In this document: one piece after another, positions 28,031 through 36,127 of the stretch
How the letters are laid out: each line of letters begins with the position of its first letter
Position numbering within the stretch: position 1 is the first letter of the stretch
Assembly (NCBI RefSeq): GCF_002835735.1
Contig: NZ_PISD01000030.1
Location: forward strand, 1 to 64,000
Direction of reading: 5' to 3'
Source: Cytobacillus horneckiae
GTDB lineage: Bacteria > Bacillota > Bacilli > Bacillales > Cytobacillaceae
DNA: 64,000 bases
Notes under the pieces: model-generated
What the model saw: the letters and a program-made list of their open reading frames with translations, nothing else
What the model was told of the DNA's origin: nothing
The model's database searches: none
Made by a program: the position numbers and the translations under genes

Positions 28031-28371
28031 TTGCTCTCCTCCTATTTTTCCAATATTTATCCACTGTCAAAAAGGCACGATTAATATACTAATATATTTA
28101 TATTTCACCGATATAACATGCGAATGAACTTTCTTTACTAATAAGTAACAGCGGAAATAAATGAGCGGAAGAGATTTTTGGTGACTTTAGGTCCATGTTT
28201 AAACATTATTTTCAATATGATTAATCGGTTTCACATAGATTTTCTATGTATTGAATGATTTGTGGAATTGGAGGATTGCTCCCTTCCCGGTATGAGTGTA
28301 AAAAATGTATTGGAATTGAAAATGAGGTAATAGGGTAAACAAGAATATTTAATATCATTTCAGTCATATTA
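28031..28371. other. Promoter region of the cap operon, no gene
   Basis: About 340 bp upstream of capB without a credible open frame. It should carry the cap promoter and any regulator sites; I could not assign a -35/-10 pair or a DegU or AtxA-type site by eye. Confidence 0.5.
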
Positions 28372-28400
28372 AAAAGCAGCCTCTTTATAGAGACTGCTTA
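28372..28400 (-). terminator. Terminator after the SDR gene
   Basis: Stem AAGCAGTCTC / GAGGCTGCTT (one mismatch) with a TATAAA loop, followed by TTTTTAAT on the minus strand, about 40 nt past the stop of the SDR gene. Confidence 0.85.
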
Positions 28401-28441
28401 ATTAGGATTATTTTCTATTTAAAAGGATAAATATTCTTAGT

Positions 28442-29212
28442 TTATCGAGACGTGTAACCAGCATCTGCATGAATGGTCGTTCCAGTTACATACGAAGATG
28501 CATCTGATGCTAGCCAAAGGCTCGCTTGTGCAATTTCCCTTGGCTGGCCAAAACGGTTAAGCAAGCTTAATTGCGGTGCATACTCTTCCTCTGTGAATCC
28601 AAATTGATCTAAAGCACCACGAAGCATCGGGGTATCAATTGCACCTGGAGCTACGGAATTCACACGAATATTTTTAGGACCGTACTCCATAGCCGCTACT
28701 TTGGTCATGCCGACAACGCCATGTTTTGCTGCAACATAGGCAATATTATTCGGCTGCGGGCGATAGCCGCTTACTGATGAAATATTAATTATCGATCCGC
28801 CTTTTCCTTGCTTTTCCATCTGCTGCAATTCATATTTCATGCAAAGTGCAGTTCCAGTCAAGTCAACAGATATTAAGCGATTCCAATAGTCTTCATCAAA
28901 TTCTGCTGCAGGTTTATCATCCGGTGTTAGCGCCGCATTATTAACCGCAACGTCCAATTGACCATAAGTATCAACTGCGAATTTGACCATTTTTTGTACA
29001 TCAGCTGATTTTGAAATATCTACTTTAACAAACGCCGCTTCACCGCCAGCAGCATTAATTTCTTCTGTGACAGCTTTCCCTTTTTCTTCATTAAAATCTG
29101 CTACAACCACTTTCGCCTTTGCTTCAGCAAATAGCTTTGCAGTTGCTTCCCCCATACCCATTGCAGCACCTGTAATAATTGCTATCTTTCCATCTAATAC
29201 TGGAAATGTCAT
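28442..29212 (-). CDS. Short-chain dehydrogenase/reductase (SDR), copy 1
   Basis: A 256-residue classical SDR. The NAD(P)-binding glycine motif GAAMGMGEA is near residue 15, NNAALT near 92, the catalytic Ser in INISSVSG near 143 and Y-V-A-A-K near 158. The Asp after the second beta strand (VVADFNEEKG) favours NAD over NADP. It resembles hydroxysteroid- or cyclic-alcohol-type dehydrogenases, but the substrate is unknown. GGGAGGA precedes the ATG. It is divergent from a TetR regulator 168 bp away, which is likely its repressor. A similar SDR/TetR pair lies at 55.7-57.3 kb. Confidence 0.88.
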   Translation of the reverse strand: MTFPVLDGKIAIITGAAMGMGEATAKLFAEAKAKVVVADFNEEKGKAVTEEINAAGGEAAFVKVDISKSADVQKMVKFAVDTYGQLDVAVNNAALTPDDKPAAEFDEDYWNRLISVDLTGTALCMKYELQQMEKQGKGGSIINISSVSGYRPQPNNIAYVAAKHGVVGMTKVAAMEYGPKNIRVNSVAPGAIDTPMLRGALDQFGFTEEEYAPQLSLLNRFGQPREIAQASLWLASDASSYVTGTTIHADAGYTSR

Positions 29213-29379
29213 GATGATTCCTCCCTATCCTTTTTCAACTCTAAATATAAAGAAAATTCGTAACTGCTTTCAATAAACAAACTTCATCAATCTGTTCAGT
29301 AATAGTCATCTTTATTTATTTTGTACAGTAAAATTGCAAATTATCTCAGGATTCAACATAATAAAAATGGGGTGATAAT

Positions 29380-29973
29380 ATGGAGCAAGATTACCTAGAT
29401 AAGAGGGTTCAGCGTTCAAGGTCAGCGATGAAGCAAAAGTTTATTGAACTATTACAGGACAAGCCTTTTGAACAGATCACAATTTCACAAATTGCCCGTG
29501 AAACGAACTATAACCGTGGCACCTTCTATGCCAACTTTCATTCAACTGAAGATCTGCTGAAGGAAATAATTACCGAAACGCTCAATGAAATGATTATCCA
29601 GATTAAATATCCTTATAAATCCATTAAAAAGGTTAATATAAGGAAATTACCGACTGCAGATATTACATTATTTAAATACTTTAAAGATAATAGCAGTTTA
29701 TATAAACTGCTATTAAGCGATCATATCCGAGTGGATTTTCGCCACCAAATGTCTAAAGCGATTGAAGACTTGTTTCTAGCCGAATATGAATATGAGTTGC
29801 CAGAAGATAGTGAGCTAGAACCTAAATGGCTTTATATTTATCGTGCCAACGGAATTGCCGGTTTCATTATCCGCTGGATTGAGGAGGATTTTCCTACATC
29901 CCCTGAATATATGGCCAAGCAAATTGTTGAATTAATGCTCGTCTCAACGGAAACCTTCTTTTTAAAAGAATGA
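29380..29973 (+). CDS. TetR/AcrR family transcriptional regulator, copy 1
   Basis: A 197-residue regulator with an N-terminal TetR helix-turn-helix (residues about 15-62: FEQITISQIARETNYNRGTFYANF) and a helical ligand-binding C-terminus (WLYIYRANGIAGFIIRWIEEDF). It is divergent from SDR copy 1 and probably controls it through the shared 168-bp intergenic region. The related regulator at 55.7 kb has the same architecture, including an xxGFxIxWIxE motif near its C-terminus. The ligand is unknown. Confidence 0.88.
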   Translation: MEQDYLDKRVQRSRSAMKQKFIELLQDKPFEQITISQIARETNYNRGTFYANFHSTEDLLKEIITETLNEMIIQIKYPYKSIKKVNIRKLPTADITLFKYFKDNSSLYKLLLSDHIRVDFRHQMSKAIEDLFLAEYEYELPEDSELEPKWLYIYRANGIAGFIIRWIEEDFPTSPEYMAKQIVELMLVSTETFFLKE

Positions 29974-30042
29974 TTAGATGTAATGATGACCTATTTGATT
30001 GATATACTAAATATGTAAAAAATAGAAAAAGGAGACTGTTAA

Positions 30043-30507
30043 ATGATTAATGTTTTATTCGTTTGCCTTGGAAACATTTGCCGTTCACCGATGGCAGAAG
30101 CATTGTTCAGACATCTCGTTCAAGCTGAGAGCTTAAGCGGTCAAATGACTGTCGATTCAGCCGCCACCAGCTCTTGGCATATCGGTGCACCACCGCACAA
30201 AGGAACACTTGCCATATTAAAGGAAAACGGGATCTCTGCCGACAGCTTAAAAGGCCGGCAATTGCAAAAAGAGGATTTTGAAGCTTTTGATTATATCGTA
30301 GGAATGGACGAAAGCAATATCAGCAACATCTATCAAATTCTCGGACAGCCTGAACATCCGAAAATCTTACGCCTTCTTGATTTAACAGACAACCAAAAGG
30401 ATGTGCCTGACCCGTATTATACAGGGGATTTTCAGGAAACCTATGATTTGTTGACTGAAGGGTGCAAATTGCTTTTGAAGAAGATTCGTGAGGAGAACGG
30501 GATTTAA
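30043..30507 (+). CDS. Low-molecular-weight protein tyrosine phosphatase
   Basis: A 154-residue cytosolic phosphatase. The catalytic P-loop VCLGNICRSPMAEA (C-x5-R-S) is at residues about 6-19, and the general acid Asp lies in DVPDPYYTG near residue 125. These enzymes dephosphorylate protein tyrosine or arginine; in capsule-forming bacteria they often reverse BY-kinases, but no kinase is present in this window. AAAGGAGA precedes the ATG. It is probably transcribed alone. Confidence 0.92.
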   Translation: MINVLFVCLGNICRSPMAEALFRHLVQAESLSGQMTVDSAATSSWHIGAPPHKGTLAILKENGISADSLKGRQLQKEDFEAFDYIVGMDESNISNIYQILGQPEHPKILRLLDLTDNQKDVPDPYYTGDFQETYDLLTEGCKLLLKKIREENGI

Positions 30508-30614
30508 TGCAAAAAAGTGCTTTTTTTAAGCTCAGGCTGTAGAGAAACTCAGCTAAGGAAGGGCTTGGGATTCTCCGAGGCTTTCCGCGAATCGAGCCGC
30601 TTCGTCTTTACCCG

Positions 30615-31039
30615 TGAACTGCACCCCAATTGTTGGACACGTCTATCAATTGGAGGTGCAGTTTCTCTATGGAGAAATTTACTCTAGAAGAGAAAATATT
30701 AGCGGTTCAGCTCTATTTATCCGGAGTTTTCTTATCATGAGGTCGCCGCATTTGTGGATATAGACAGAAAATAGGTAATGAAATGGGGAGGATTATACGA
30801 AAGGACCATTTTTTGTGGACTTACTCACAATTTCGTTTCCAGTTACGTGGCTTAATAGAGTTTCATTATTTTGAGAGTGACGTGAATCATGCGATTCGCA
30901 CACAAACTATGACGATTTTCTGTTTGTCTATTGCTAATTTTGTTCCAATTACACAAATAAGGAAGTATATAAAATAAAAGGAATGAGCCCGGTACAATTC
31001 CGGACTCATTCTACGGTTGTGTCAAACTTTTTGGGGTCA
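30615..31039 (+). mobile_element. Decayed IS3-family (IS150-like) element with embedded repeats
   Basis: Imperfect terminal repeats TGAACTGCACCCCAATTGTT at 30615 and the inverse GTGTCAAACTTTTTGGGGTC ending near 31039 bound a 425-bp remnant. From 30669 the frame MEKFTLEEKILAVQLYLSG, then after a frameshift YHEVAAFVDIDRK and VMKW past a stop, is the start of an IS3-type OrfA. OrfB is gone. Between 30800 and 30960 lie diverged copies of the 52-bp repeat also found at 55.5 kb, and a hairpin stands at 30981-31011. Flanking DNA at 30550-30612 and 31040-31085 (CCCGCAGGAGTCGAGCG) looks like a Bacillaceae dispersed intergenic repeat that the element entered. No gene is present from 30508 to 31150. Confidence 0.72.
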
Positions 31040-31150
31040 CATCACGCTTCTCCCGCAGGAGTCGAGCGAACACCTCTCCAAATCCAACTAAATTATCTTA
31101 TTTTCAATATCTACGGCACACTGTTTAAGGCTATTTTTTATTCTAATCAT

Positions 31151-32512
31151 TTATGATACTTTTTTCACTTCTTGCCCTGCCATATTAATAATGGAGACAG
31201 GTTCATTTCTCGTTTTAGCGATGAATAAACTGATGGCGAATCCAATGATGCCAGTTGTAATCCAGCCGGCTCCATTTTCAAACAAAGGAATAAAGCCAAA
31301 TAAATTGTTCAATGCTTCCTGACCGATGCCTGCATCCTTAAGCGCATCGAGTATAGCTACAATGCCGACGCCTATCATTGTTCCAATATATACAGACTGA
31401 CGGCCTTTGAAAAGGTTGTTTGTAAATATTAATACAATTAATGCGATTGCTAATGGATATAACAATAATAATACGGGCGAGGCCATATTTAAAACCGCAT
31501 TTAATCCAAAGTTAGTAAAAACAATACTAAAAGCTGAAAAAATTAATAACCATTTTTTATAAGATACAGATGGAACAATTCGTTCAAAATATTCCGATAC
31601 TGCAGCTAGACAAGCGACATTCGTCGTGATTCCTGTCAAAAAGATGATAAAACCTATTAAGTATATCCCAATGTCACCAAATAAAGCCTTTGCACTTTGG
31701 GCAAGCACCGCACCGCCATTCTCCTGATAGCCAATGGCATCTACACTGGATGCCCCAATCCAAGCCATAGATAGCTGCAAAGCGACAAGTCCAATAATTG
31801 TAATGACTCCAGCTTTGATAAACAACTTGGACACTTCTTTTTCAGAAGTGACACCCAAAGTGCTGATCGATTTTATAAAGATGCCCCCAAATACAAATGC
31901 GGCTAGAACATCCATTGTATAGTATCCTTGTGTAAACCCTTTCATGAACACATCTGATAAATAATTATCTTGAGGCTCGCGAATTGCACCCATAGGTGTA
32001 AAGATTGACTTTACCACCAAAACAATTAATAATATTCCGAATATAGGCGTAATGATTTTCCCTAAATGATCAATAAATTTTGTTGTATTCCATGAGAGCC
32101 AAACGGTTAATGCAATAAAGGAAATAGAAAACACCAATAGGAACCACTGTATATTTGAACCATTTGTAATAAGCGGGTTTATGCCAATCTCAAAAACAAC
32201 TGAAGTTGTTCTGGGAATCACATAGATTGGACCTAATGTTAAGAATAGGAGAATAGAAAAGACGACTGCAAAAGTCGGATGAACTCTTCCTGCAAGCTTT
32301 TCTACTGTCCCTCCCCCACGGGTCAAAGCGATAATTGCTAATAGCACAAGCCCAACACCGGTTATTAAAAAGCCACCCATAGCAATCCATACATTTGTAC
32401 CAGCTTCCTGACCGACCATTGGTGCAAAAATGACATTTCCAGCACCTAAAAACATGGCAAACAACATCAAACCAATTGCAAATACCTGTGAAAAAGGCAG
32501 TGTCTTACTCAT
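31151..32512 (-). CDS. brnQ: BrnQ-family branched-chain amino acid/cation symporter
   Basis: A 453-residue polytopic membrane protein of the LIVCS family with about 12 transmembrane helices. The family start FAIGLMLFAMFLGAGNVIFAP and the segment FLTLGPIYVIPRTTSVVFEIG (first 110 residues) are clear. The family imports Leu, Ile and Val with Na+ or H+. Its place as the third gene after a proline racemase and proline dehydrogenase, under one sigma-54 promoter, makes proline or hydroxyproline a plausible substrate here. GGGGAG precedes the ATG. Confidence 0.88.
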   Translation of the reverse strand: MSKTLPFSQVFAIGLMLFAMFLGAGNVIFAPMVGQEAGTNVWIAMGGFLITGVGLVLLAIIALTRGGGTVEKLAGRVHPTFAVVFSILLFLTLGPIYVIPRTTSVVFEIGINPLITNGSNIQWFLLVFSISFIALTVWLSWNTTKFIDHLGKIITPIFGILLIVLVVKSIFTPMGAIREPQDNYLSDVFMKGFTQGYYTMDVLAAFVFGGIFIKSISTLGVTSEKEVSKLFIKAGVITIIGLVALQLSMAWIGASSVDAIGYQENGGAVLAQSAKALFGDIGIYLIGFIIFLTGITTNVACLAAVSEYFERIVPSVSYKKWLLIFSAFSIVFTNFGLNAVLNMASPVLLLLYPLAIALIVLIFTNNLFKGRQSVYIGTMIGVGIVAILDALKDAGIGQEALNNLFGFIPLFENGAGWITTGIIGFAISLFIAKTRNEPVSIINMAGQEVKKVS

Positions 32513-32535
32513 CTTTTTTCTCCCCTTCTATTTTG

Positions 32536-33516
32536 TTAATCCACTCGTTTTTTAGTTAGCCTTCCTAAAATAAATGCACCCGCTCCAATACCAATAAGTG
32601 TATTTGTTTTTTTATTGAACACCTGCTTGCTCACCAGCTGTAAATTTTGCGGACGCTCTGCCAATCTACGCATAAAATAACCATACCAATCATGTCCAAA
32701 AGGAACATATGTACAAAAATTAAATCCTTCCTTCGCCAGTTCTAACTGCATTTCTTTTCTAAAACCGTATAGCATTTGAAACTCAAATTTATTTGATGGA
32801 ATATTATTTTGCTTTACAAACTTTTTTACATGATTGATTACATGATGATCATGTGTCGCTATAGATGTGAATTTGCCATGAAGCAAATGATATTCTATTA
32901 GCTTCAAATAATTTTTATCAATATCAGATTTACCCTGCATCGCTAAATGATCGGGTTCTTTATATGCTCCCTTTACAATTCTAAGACGGAAATCCTTATA
33001 TTTTTTAATATTTTCATCCGACTCAAAAAAGTATGCTTGAATAACCGTTCCGATATTATCGTATTCTTTTGAAAGTTCATCTATCAAATCAAATGATGGA
33101 TGGAGATGACCGTAATCTTCCATATCAAAGTTAATAAATATATCATATTGATATGCGGCATGAACAATTTCACGAAGATTTTCTAAGCAAAATTGATAGC
33201 TTATATCTAAGCCAAGCTGAGTAGGCTTTAATGAAATATGTGCATCAACCTGCTCCTTATGAATTGCCTCAATCACTTCGAGAATTTGCTCCTTTGCTTC
33301 AATGGCTTCTTTTTCTTCAAACACAAATTCTCCTAAATTATCGATTGTTGCAGAGATGCCTAATTGATTTAAATCTTTTACACTATTAATCATTTCATCA
33401 ATATTTGTTCCTGCTACAACGGATTGGGCGCCGAGCTTCAGTCCCCAGCGTTTCGCGCCTTTGTTAAGTAATTTATTTTGTGATAATGCAATAAAAAAAT
33501 CTTTTGTCATATTCAT
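32536..33516 (-). CDS. Proline dehydrogenase
   Basis: A 326-residue FAD-dependent enzyme oxidising L-proline to pyrroline-5-carboxylate. It is the stand-alone Bacillus type (PutB/FadM). Barrel landmarks: HISLKPTQLGLD, FINFDMEDY, RLRIVKGAYKEP, ATHDHHVI, FEFQMLYGFRKEMQ and the C-terminal substrate-binding YVPFGHDWYGYFMRRLAERPQN. It lies 14 nt after the racemase gene, with GGAGG before its ATG. No pyrroline-5-carboxylate dehydrogenase gene lies nearby, so the second oxidation must be encoded elsewhere. Confidence 0.93.
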   Translation of the reverse strand: MNMTKDFFIALSQNKLLNKGAKRWGLKLGAQSVVAGTNIDEMINSVKDLNQLGISATIDNLGEFVFEEKEAIEAKEQILEVIEAIHKEQVDAHISLKPTQLGLDISYQFCLENLREIVHAAYQYDIFINFDMEDYGHLHPSFDLIDELSKEYDNIGTVIQAYFFESDENIKKYKDFRLRIVKGAYKEPDHLAMQGKSDIDKNYLKLIEYHLLHGKFTSIATHDHHVINHVKKFVKQNNIPSNKFEFQMLYGFRKEMQLELAKEGFNFCTYVPFGHDWYGYFMRRLAERPQNLQLVSKQVFNKKTNTLIGIGAGAFILGRLTKKRVD

Positions 33517-33530
33517 CTGTTTATATCCTC

Positions 33531-34514
33531 CTATGCTAATAAAAATCCTTCTTTGTATGGGTCTGTTTCATCTAACAAAAATTTATGAATGCCTGTTATC
33601 CATGCTGATCCCGTAATCTTAGGCACAATAGCCTCGTATTCACCAACTGTAGTAAATTCTGCAACTGTCCCTGTAAACTGCGAACCAATAATACTTTCTT
33701 GTATAATTGATTCACCTCTATCCAAATTCAATGTAGACAATTTTGCACATGTGCCCGTACCGCATGGTGAACGATCAATTTGGCCGTTCCCAAATACAAC
33801 AACATTCTTATAATGATACTTGTCCTTCTTTAAACTAAACTCGACTAAATCAACCGTCTTAATTTCTGAGATGGATGGGTGCTGTATTTGTAATTGGCTG
33901 TTAGCTGCTTCACGAATTTTCATCCCTAATTCAGTTAATTTATCCTTTTCTTCAATTGATAGCTGAAGATCAAACTGCTCTGCATGAACAATTGCGAAGA
34001 AACTGCCACCAAAAGCAATATCGACCTTGACAGTGCCCCATTTCTCTAATTGAAGAGATGCCTCTCTTTTATAAATGAAAGCCGGGACATTTATAAATGA
34101 AACATCCTTCACTTTACCTTCCTCGAAAGTCACATGACATTCAACAATGCCAGATGGAGTATCTAACAACACTTTTTCTTTCTTATCAATGATTCCTTGA
34201 TTAATAGCTATTGTCACTGAAGCAATGGTTCCGTGTCCACACATATTTAAATAACCGCCGCTATCCATAAATAGTAAACCTAAATCACATTCACGATTGC
34301 ACGGTTCAGTAAAAATGGCGCCAAACATATTCAGATGGCCTCTTGGTTCATGAATAAGAAGCTTTCTAATTGAATCCATATTCGCTTGCAAATATTGCTT
34401 CTTTTCCATCATCGTTCTGCCTTTGATTTCTGGAAGACCGTCAACGACGATTCTTGCGGCTTCTCCCATCGTATGAGAATCAATTGTTGATATAAATTGA
34501 TTACGAGCAATCAT
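33531..34514 (-). CDS. Proline racemase / 4-hydroxyproline 2-epimerase family enzyme
   Basis: A 327-residue cofactor-independent racemase. Both catalytic cysteines are present: Cys92 in LNMCGHGT and Cys251 in DRSPCGTGTCAK. Their presence argues against the trans-3-hydroxyproline dehydratase subgroup, which replaces one Cys by Thr. It could racemise proline or epimerise hydroxyproline; sequence alone does not decide. It is first in an operon with proline dehydrogenase and a transporter, transcribed from a sigma-54 promoter 38 nt upstream of the start. Together they would bring D- or hydroxy-isomers to an oxidisable form. Confidence 0.9.
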   Translation of the reverse strand: MIARNQFISTIDSHTMGEAARIVVDGLPEIKGRTMMEKKQYLQANMDSIRKLLIHEPRGHLNMFGAIFTEPCNRECDLGLLFMDSGGYLNMCGHGTIASVTIAINQGIIDKKEKVLLDTPSGIVECHVTFEEGKVKDVSFINVPAFIYKREASLQLEKWGTVKVDIAFGGSFFAIVHAEQFDLQLSIEEKDKLTELGMKIREAANSQLQIQHPSISEIKTVDLVEFSLKKDKYHYKNVVVFGNGQIDRSPCGTGTCAKLSTLNLDRGESIIQESIIGSQFTGTVAEFTTVGEYEAIVPKITGSAWITGIHKFLLDETDPYKEGFLLA

Positions 34515-34551
34515 TGTATTCCCTCCACTTCCTTCTTCCTTGCCTTTATAA

Positions 34552-34569
34552 ATGCAAGCTTTGTGCCAA
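34552..34569 (-). promoter_or_regulatory. Sigma-54 promoter of the proline operon
   Basis: On the minus strand reads TTGGCACAAAGCTTGCAT, a perfect match to the -24/-12 consensus TGGCAC-N5-TTGCA. It is 38 nt upstream of the racemase start and faces away from the divergent sigma-54 activator gene. Confidence 0.95.
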
Positions 34570-34633
34570 CCTTTGAAAAGCAGGGATATAAGCGAGTTAT
34601 TAAACTTTAGTAATCTACCAACTGTTCAAAAGG

Positions 34634-34649
34634 TTTACAATAGTGTAAA
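34634..34649. promoter_or_regulatory. Palindrome TTTACA-N4-TGTAAA, candidate activator site
   Basis: A 6-bp perfect inverted repeat with a 4-nt spacer, about 65 nt upstream of the -24 box. It lies just before the activator gene, where an enhancer-type binding site for that protein or an autoregulatory operator would be expected. Confidence 0.5.
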
Positions 34650-34684
34650 TTCTGTATATACAACTTTTTTATTGGAGGCCAATC

Positions 34685-36070
34685 ATGAATTTACCGACAG
34701 GAAAAAATGCACTGCTCTATTTAAAAACATTAATAGAAACGAGTTCAGATGGCATTTCAATCATCGACTCCACAGGAAAAGTTCAGTTCTGGAATTCAAC
34801 AGCCGAAAAAATTTATGGAATTCCTTATTCAGATATTAAAGATCAGCATATAAGTCATTTTTTTAAAGAAGAGGATTTAAAACTATTAGAGATCCTTGAA
34901 ACAAAGGCGCCTGTTTTCAATGTATATCATCAGCCAAGACCAGATAAACATGTACTAATCAGCTCTTCTCCTATTCTGGATGATGACGATGCGATTATTG
35001 GAGCTATTTCAATTGACCAGGATATTACGAATATTGTTAAACTGAACGAAAAACTTACTTTAACATCTGCTCAGCTGCAAAAGCTTAAACAGAACAGTCA
35101 TGTCACGGAATATACGGGGCCTTTTGCTGAAATCAAAGGGAGTAGTTCCGCCATTCAAAAAGCAAAAGAACTGGCTTTAAAAGTAGCCTCCACGGAAGCA
35201 ACTGTACTCATTCAAGGAGAAAGCGGCGTCGGAAAAGAGCTATTCTCCCAAGGCATTCATGACGGTAGCACCCGCAATAATAAGCCATTTATTCCTGTTA
35301 ATTGTGGCGCCATTCCTGAAGCTTTATTTGAAAGCGAGTTTTTCGGTTATGAGAAAGGCTCATTTACAGGAGCTCATAAAGAAGGCAAGCCGGGAAAAAT
35401 TGAATTAGCTCACCAAGGAACATTATTTTTAGACGAAATTGGCATCCTGCCGCTCGATATGCAGGCAAAATTATTAAGGGTTCTTCAAGAAAGAGAAGTG
35501 TATCGAATTGGGGGCAGTTCAGCGAAAAACGTAGATATACGGATTATTGCAGCGACAAATGCAGATTTAAAGAAGATGGTACAAGATGGACAATTTAGGG
35601 AGGATTTATATTACCGCTTAAATGTTGTTACATTAAATATCCCTCCTCTCAGAGAGCGAAAAGAAGATATTCCAGTTCTCATTAGTACTTTCATTGACGA
35701 ATTTGCCGTAAAGTATAAAAAACTTTCGCCATCACTTAACAAAACGGCACTTAATTTATTTATCAGTTATGAATGGCCAGGAAACATAAGAGAATTAAGA
35801 AATGTAGTTGAAAGATTAATTATCTTTAATGATAAAAAGGCGATTGAAGCAATCCATTTAGCTGATGTATTTCCAGTAGAAGCAAGGACAGTTATACCAG
35901 AAGGGCTAGCGTACGATAAAGCGAAATTAGAGAAAGACAGGATAACAGAAGTGCTCAAAACAACTCATGGAAACAAAAGCGCTGCGGCAAAAAAACTTGG
36001 CATTTCACGTGTAAGCCTTTACAAAAAATTAAAAGACTATCAGATTAATCTAGATTTTGTACAAGAGTAA
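34685..36070 (+). CDS. Sigma-54-dependent PAS-AAA-Fis activator of the proline operon
   Basis: A 461-residue enhancer-binding protein. The N-terminal PAS sensor (residues about 14-120) is followed by the AAA+ domain with Walker A GESGVGKE (178-185), the sigma-54 contact loop GSFTGA (225-230) and Walker B TLFLDEIG (246-253), then a C-terminal Fis-type helix-turn-helix (NKSAAAKKLGISRVSLYKKL). It is related to RocR-type activators of amino-acid catabolism. It is divergent from the racemase operon, whose promoter has a perfect sigma-54 sequence, so it is its probable activator; the PAS domain may sense proline or a derivative. GGAGG precedes the ATG. Confidence 0.93.
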   Translation: MNLPTGKNALLYLKTLIETSSDGISIIDSTGKVQFWNSTAEKIYGIPYSDIKDQHISHFFKEEDLKLLEILETKAPVFNVYHQPRPDKHVLISSSPILDDDDAIIGAISIDQDITNIVKLNEKLTLTSAQLQKLKQNSHVTEYTGPFAEIKGSSSAIQKAKELALKVASTEATVLIQGESGVGKELFSQGIHDGSTRNNKPFIPVNCGAIPEALFESEFFGYEKGSFTGAHKEGKPGKIELAHQGTLFLDEIGILPLDMQAKLLRVLQEREVYRIGGSSAKNVDIRIIAATNADLKKMVQDGQFREDLYYRLNVVTLNIPPLRERKEDIPVLISTFIDEFAVKYKKLSPSLNKTALNLFISYEWPGNIRELRNVVERLIIFNDKKAIEAIHLADVFPVEARTVIPEGLAYDKAKLEKDRITEVLKTTHGNKSAAAKKLGISRVSLYKKLKDYQINLDFVQE

Positions 36071-36086
36071 TGTTCAAAATAACAAA

Positions 36087-36110
36087 GGGATATCAATTAG
36101 CTGATATCCC
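36087..36110. terminator. Terminator between converging genes
   Basis: A perfect 9-bp stem GGGATATCA / TGATATCCC with a 6-nt loop. On the minus strand it is followed by TTTGTTATTTTG, so it mainly serves the MFS/ligase operon; the plus-strand tail is weaker. Confidence 0.75.
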
Positions 36111-36127
36111 CCCTTCTAAATTCCTAT

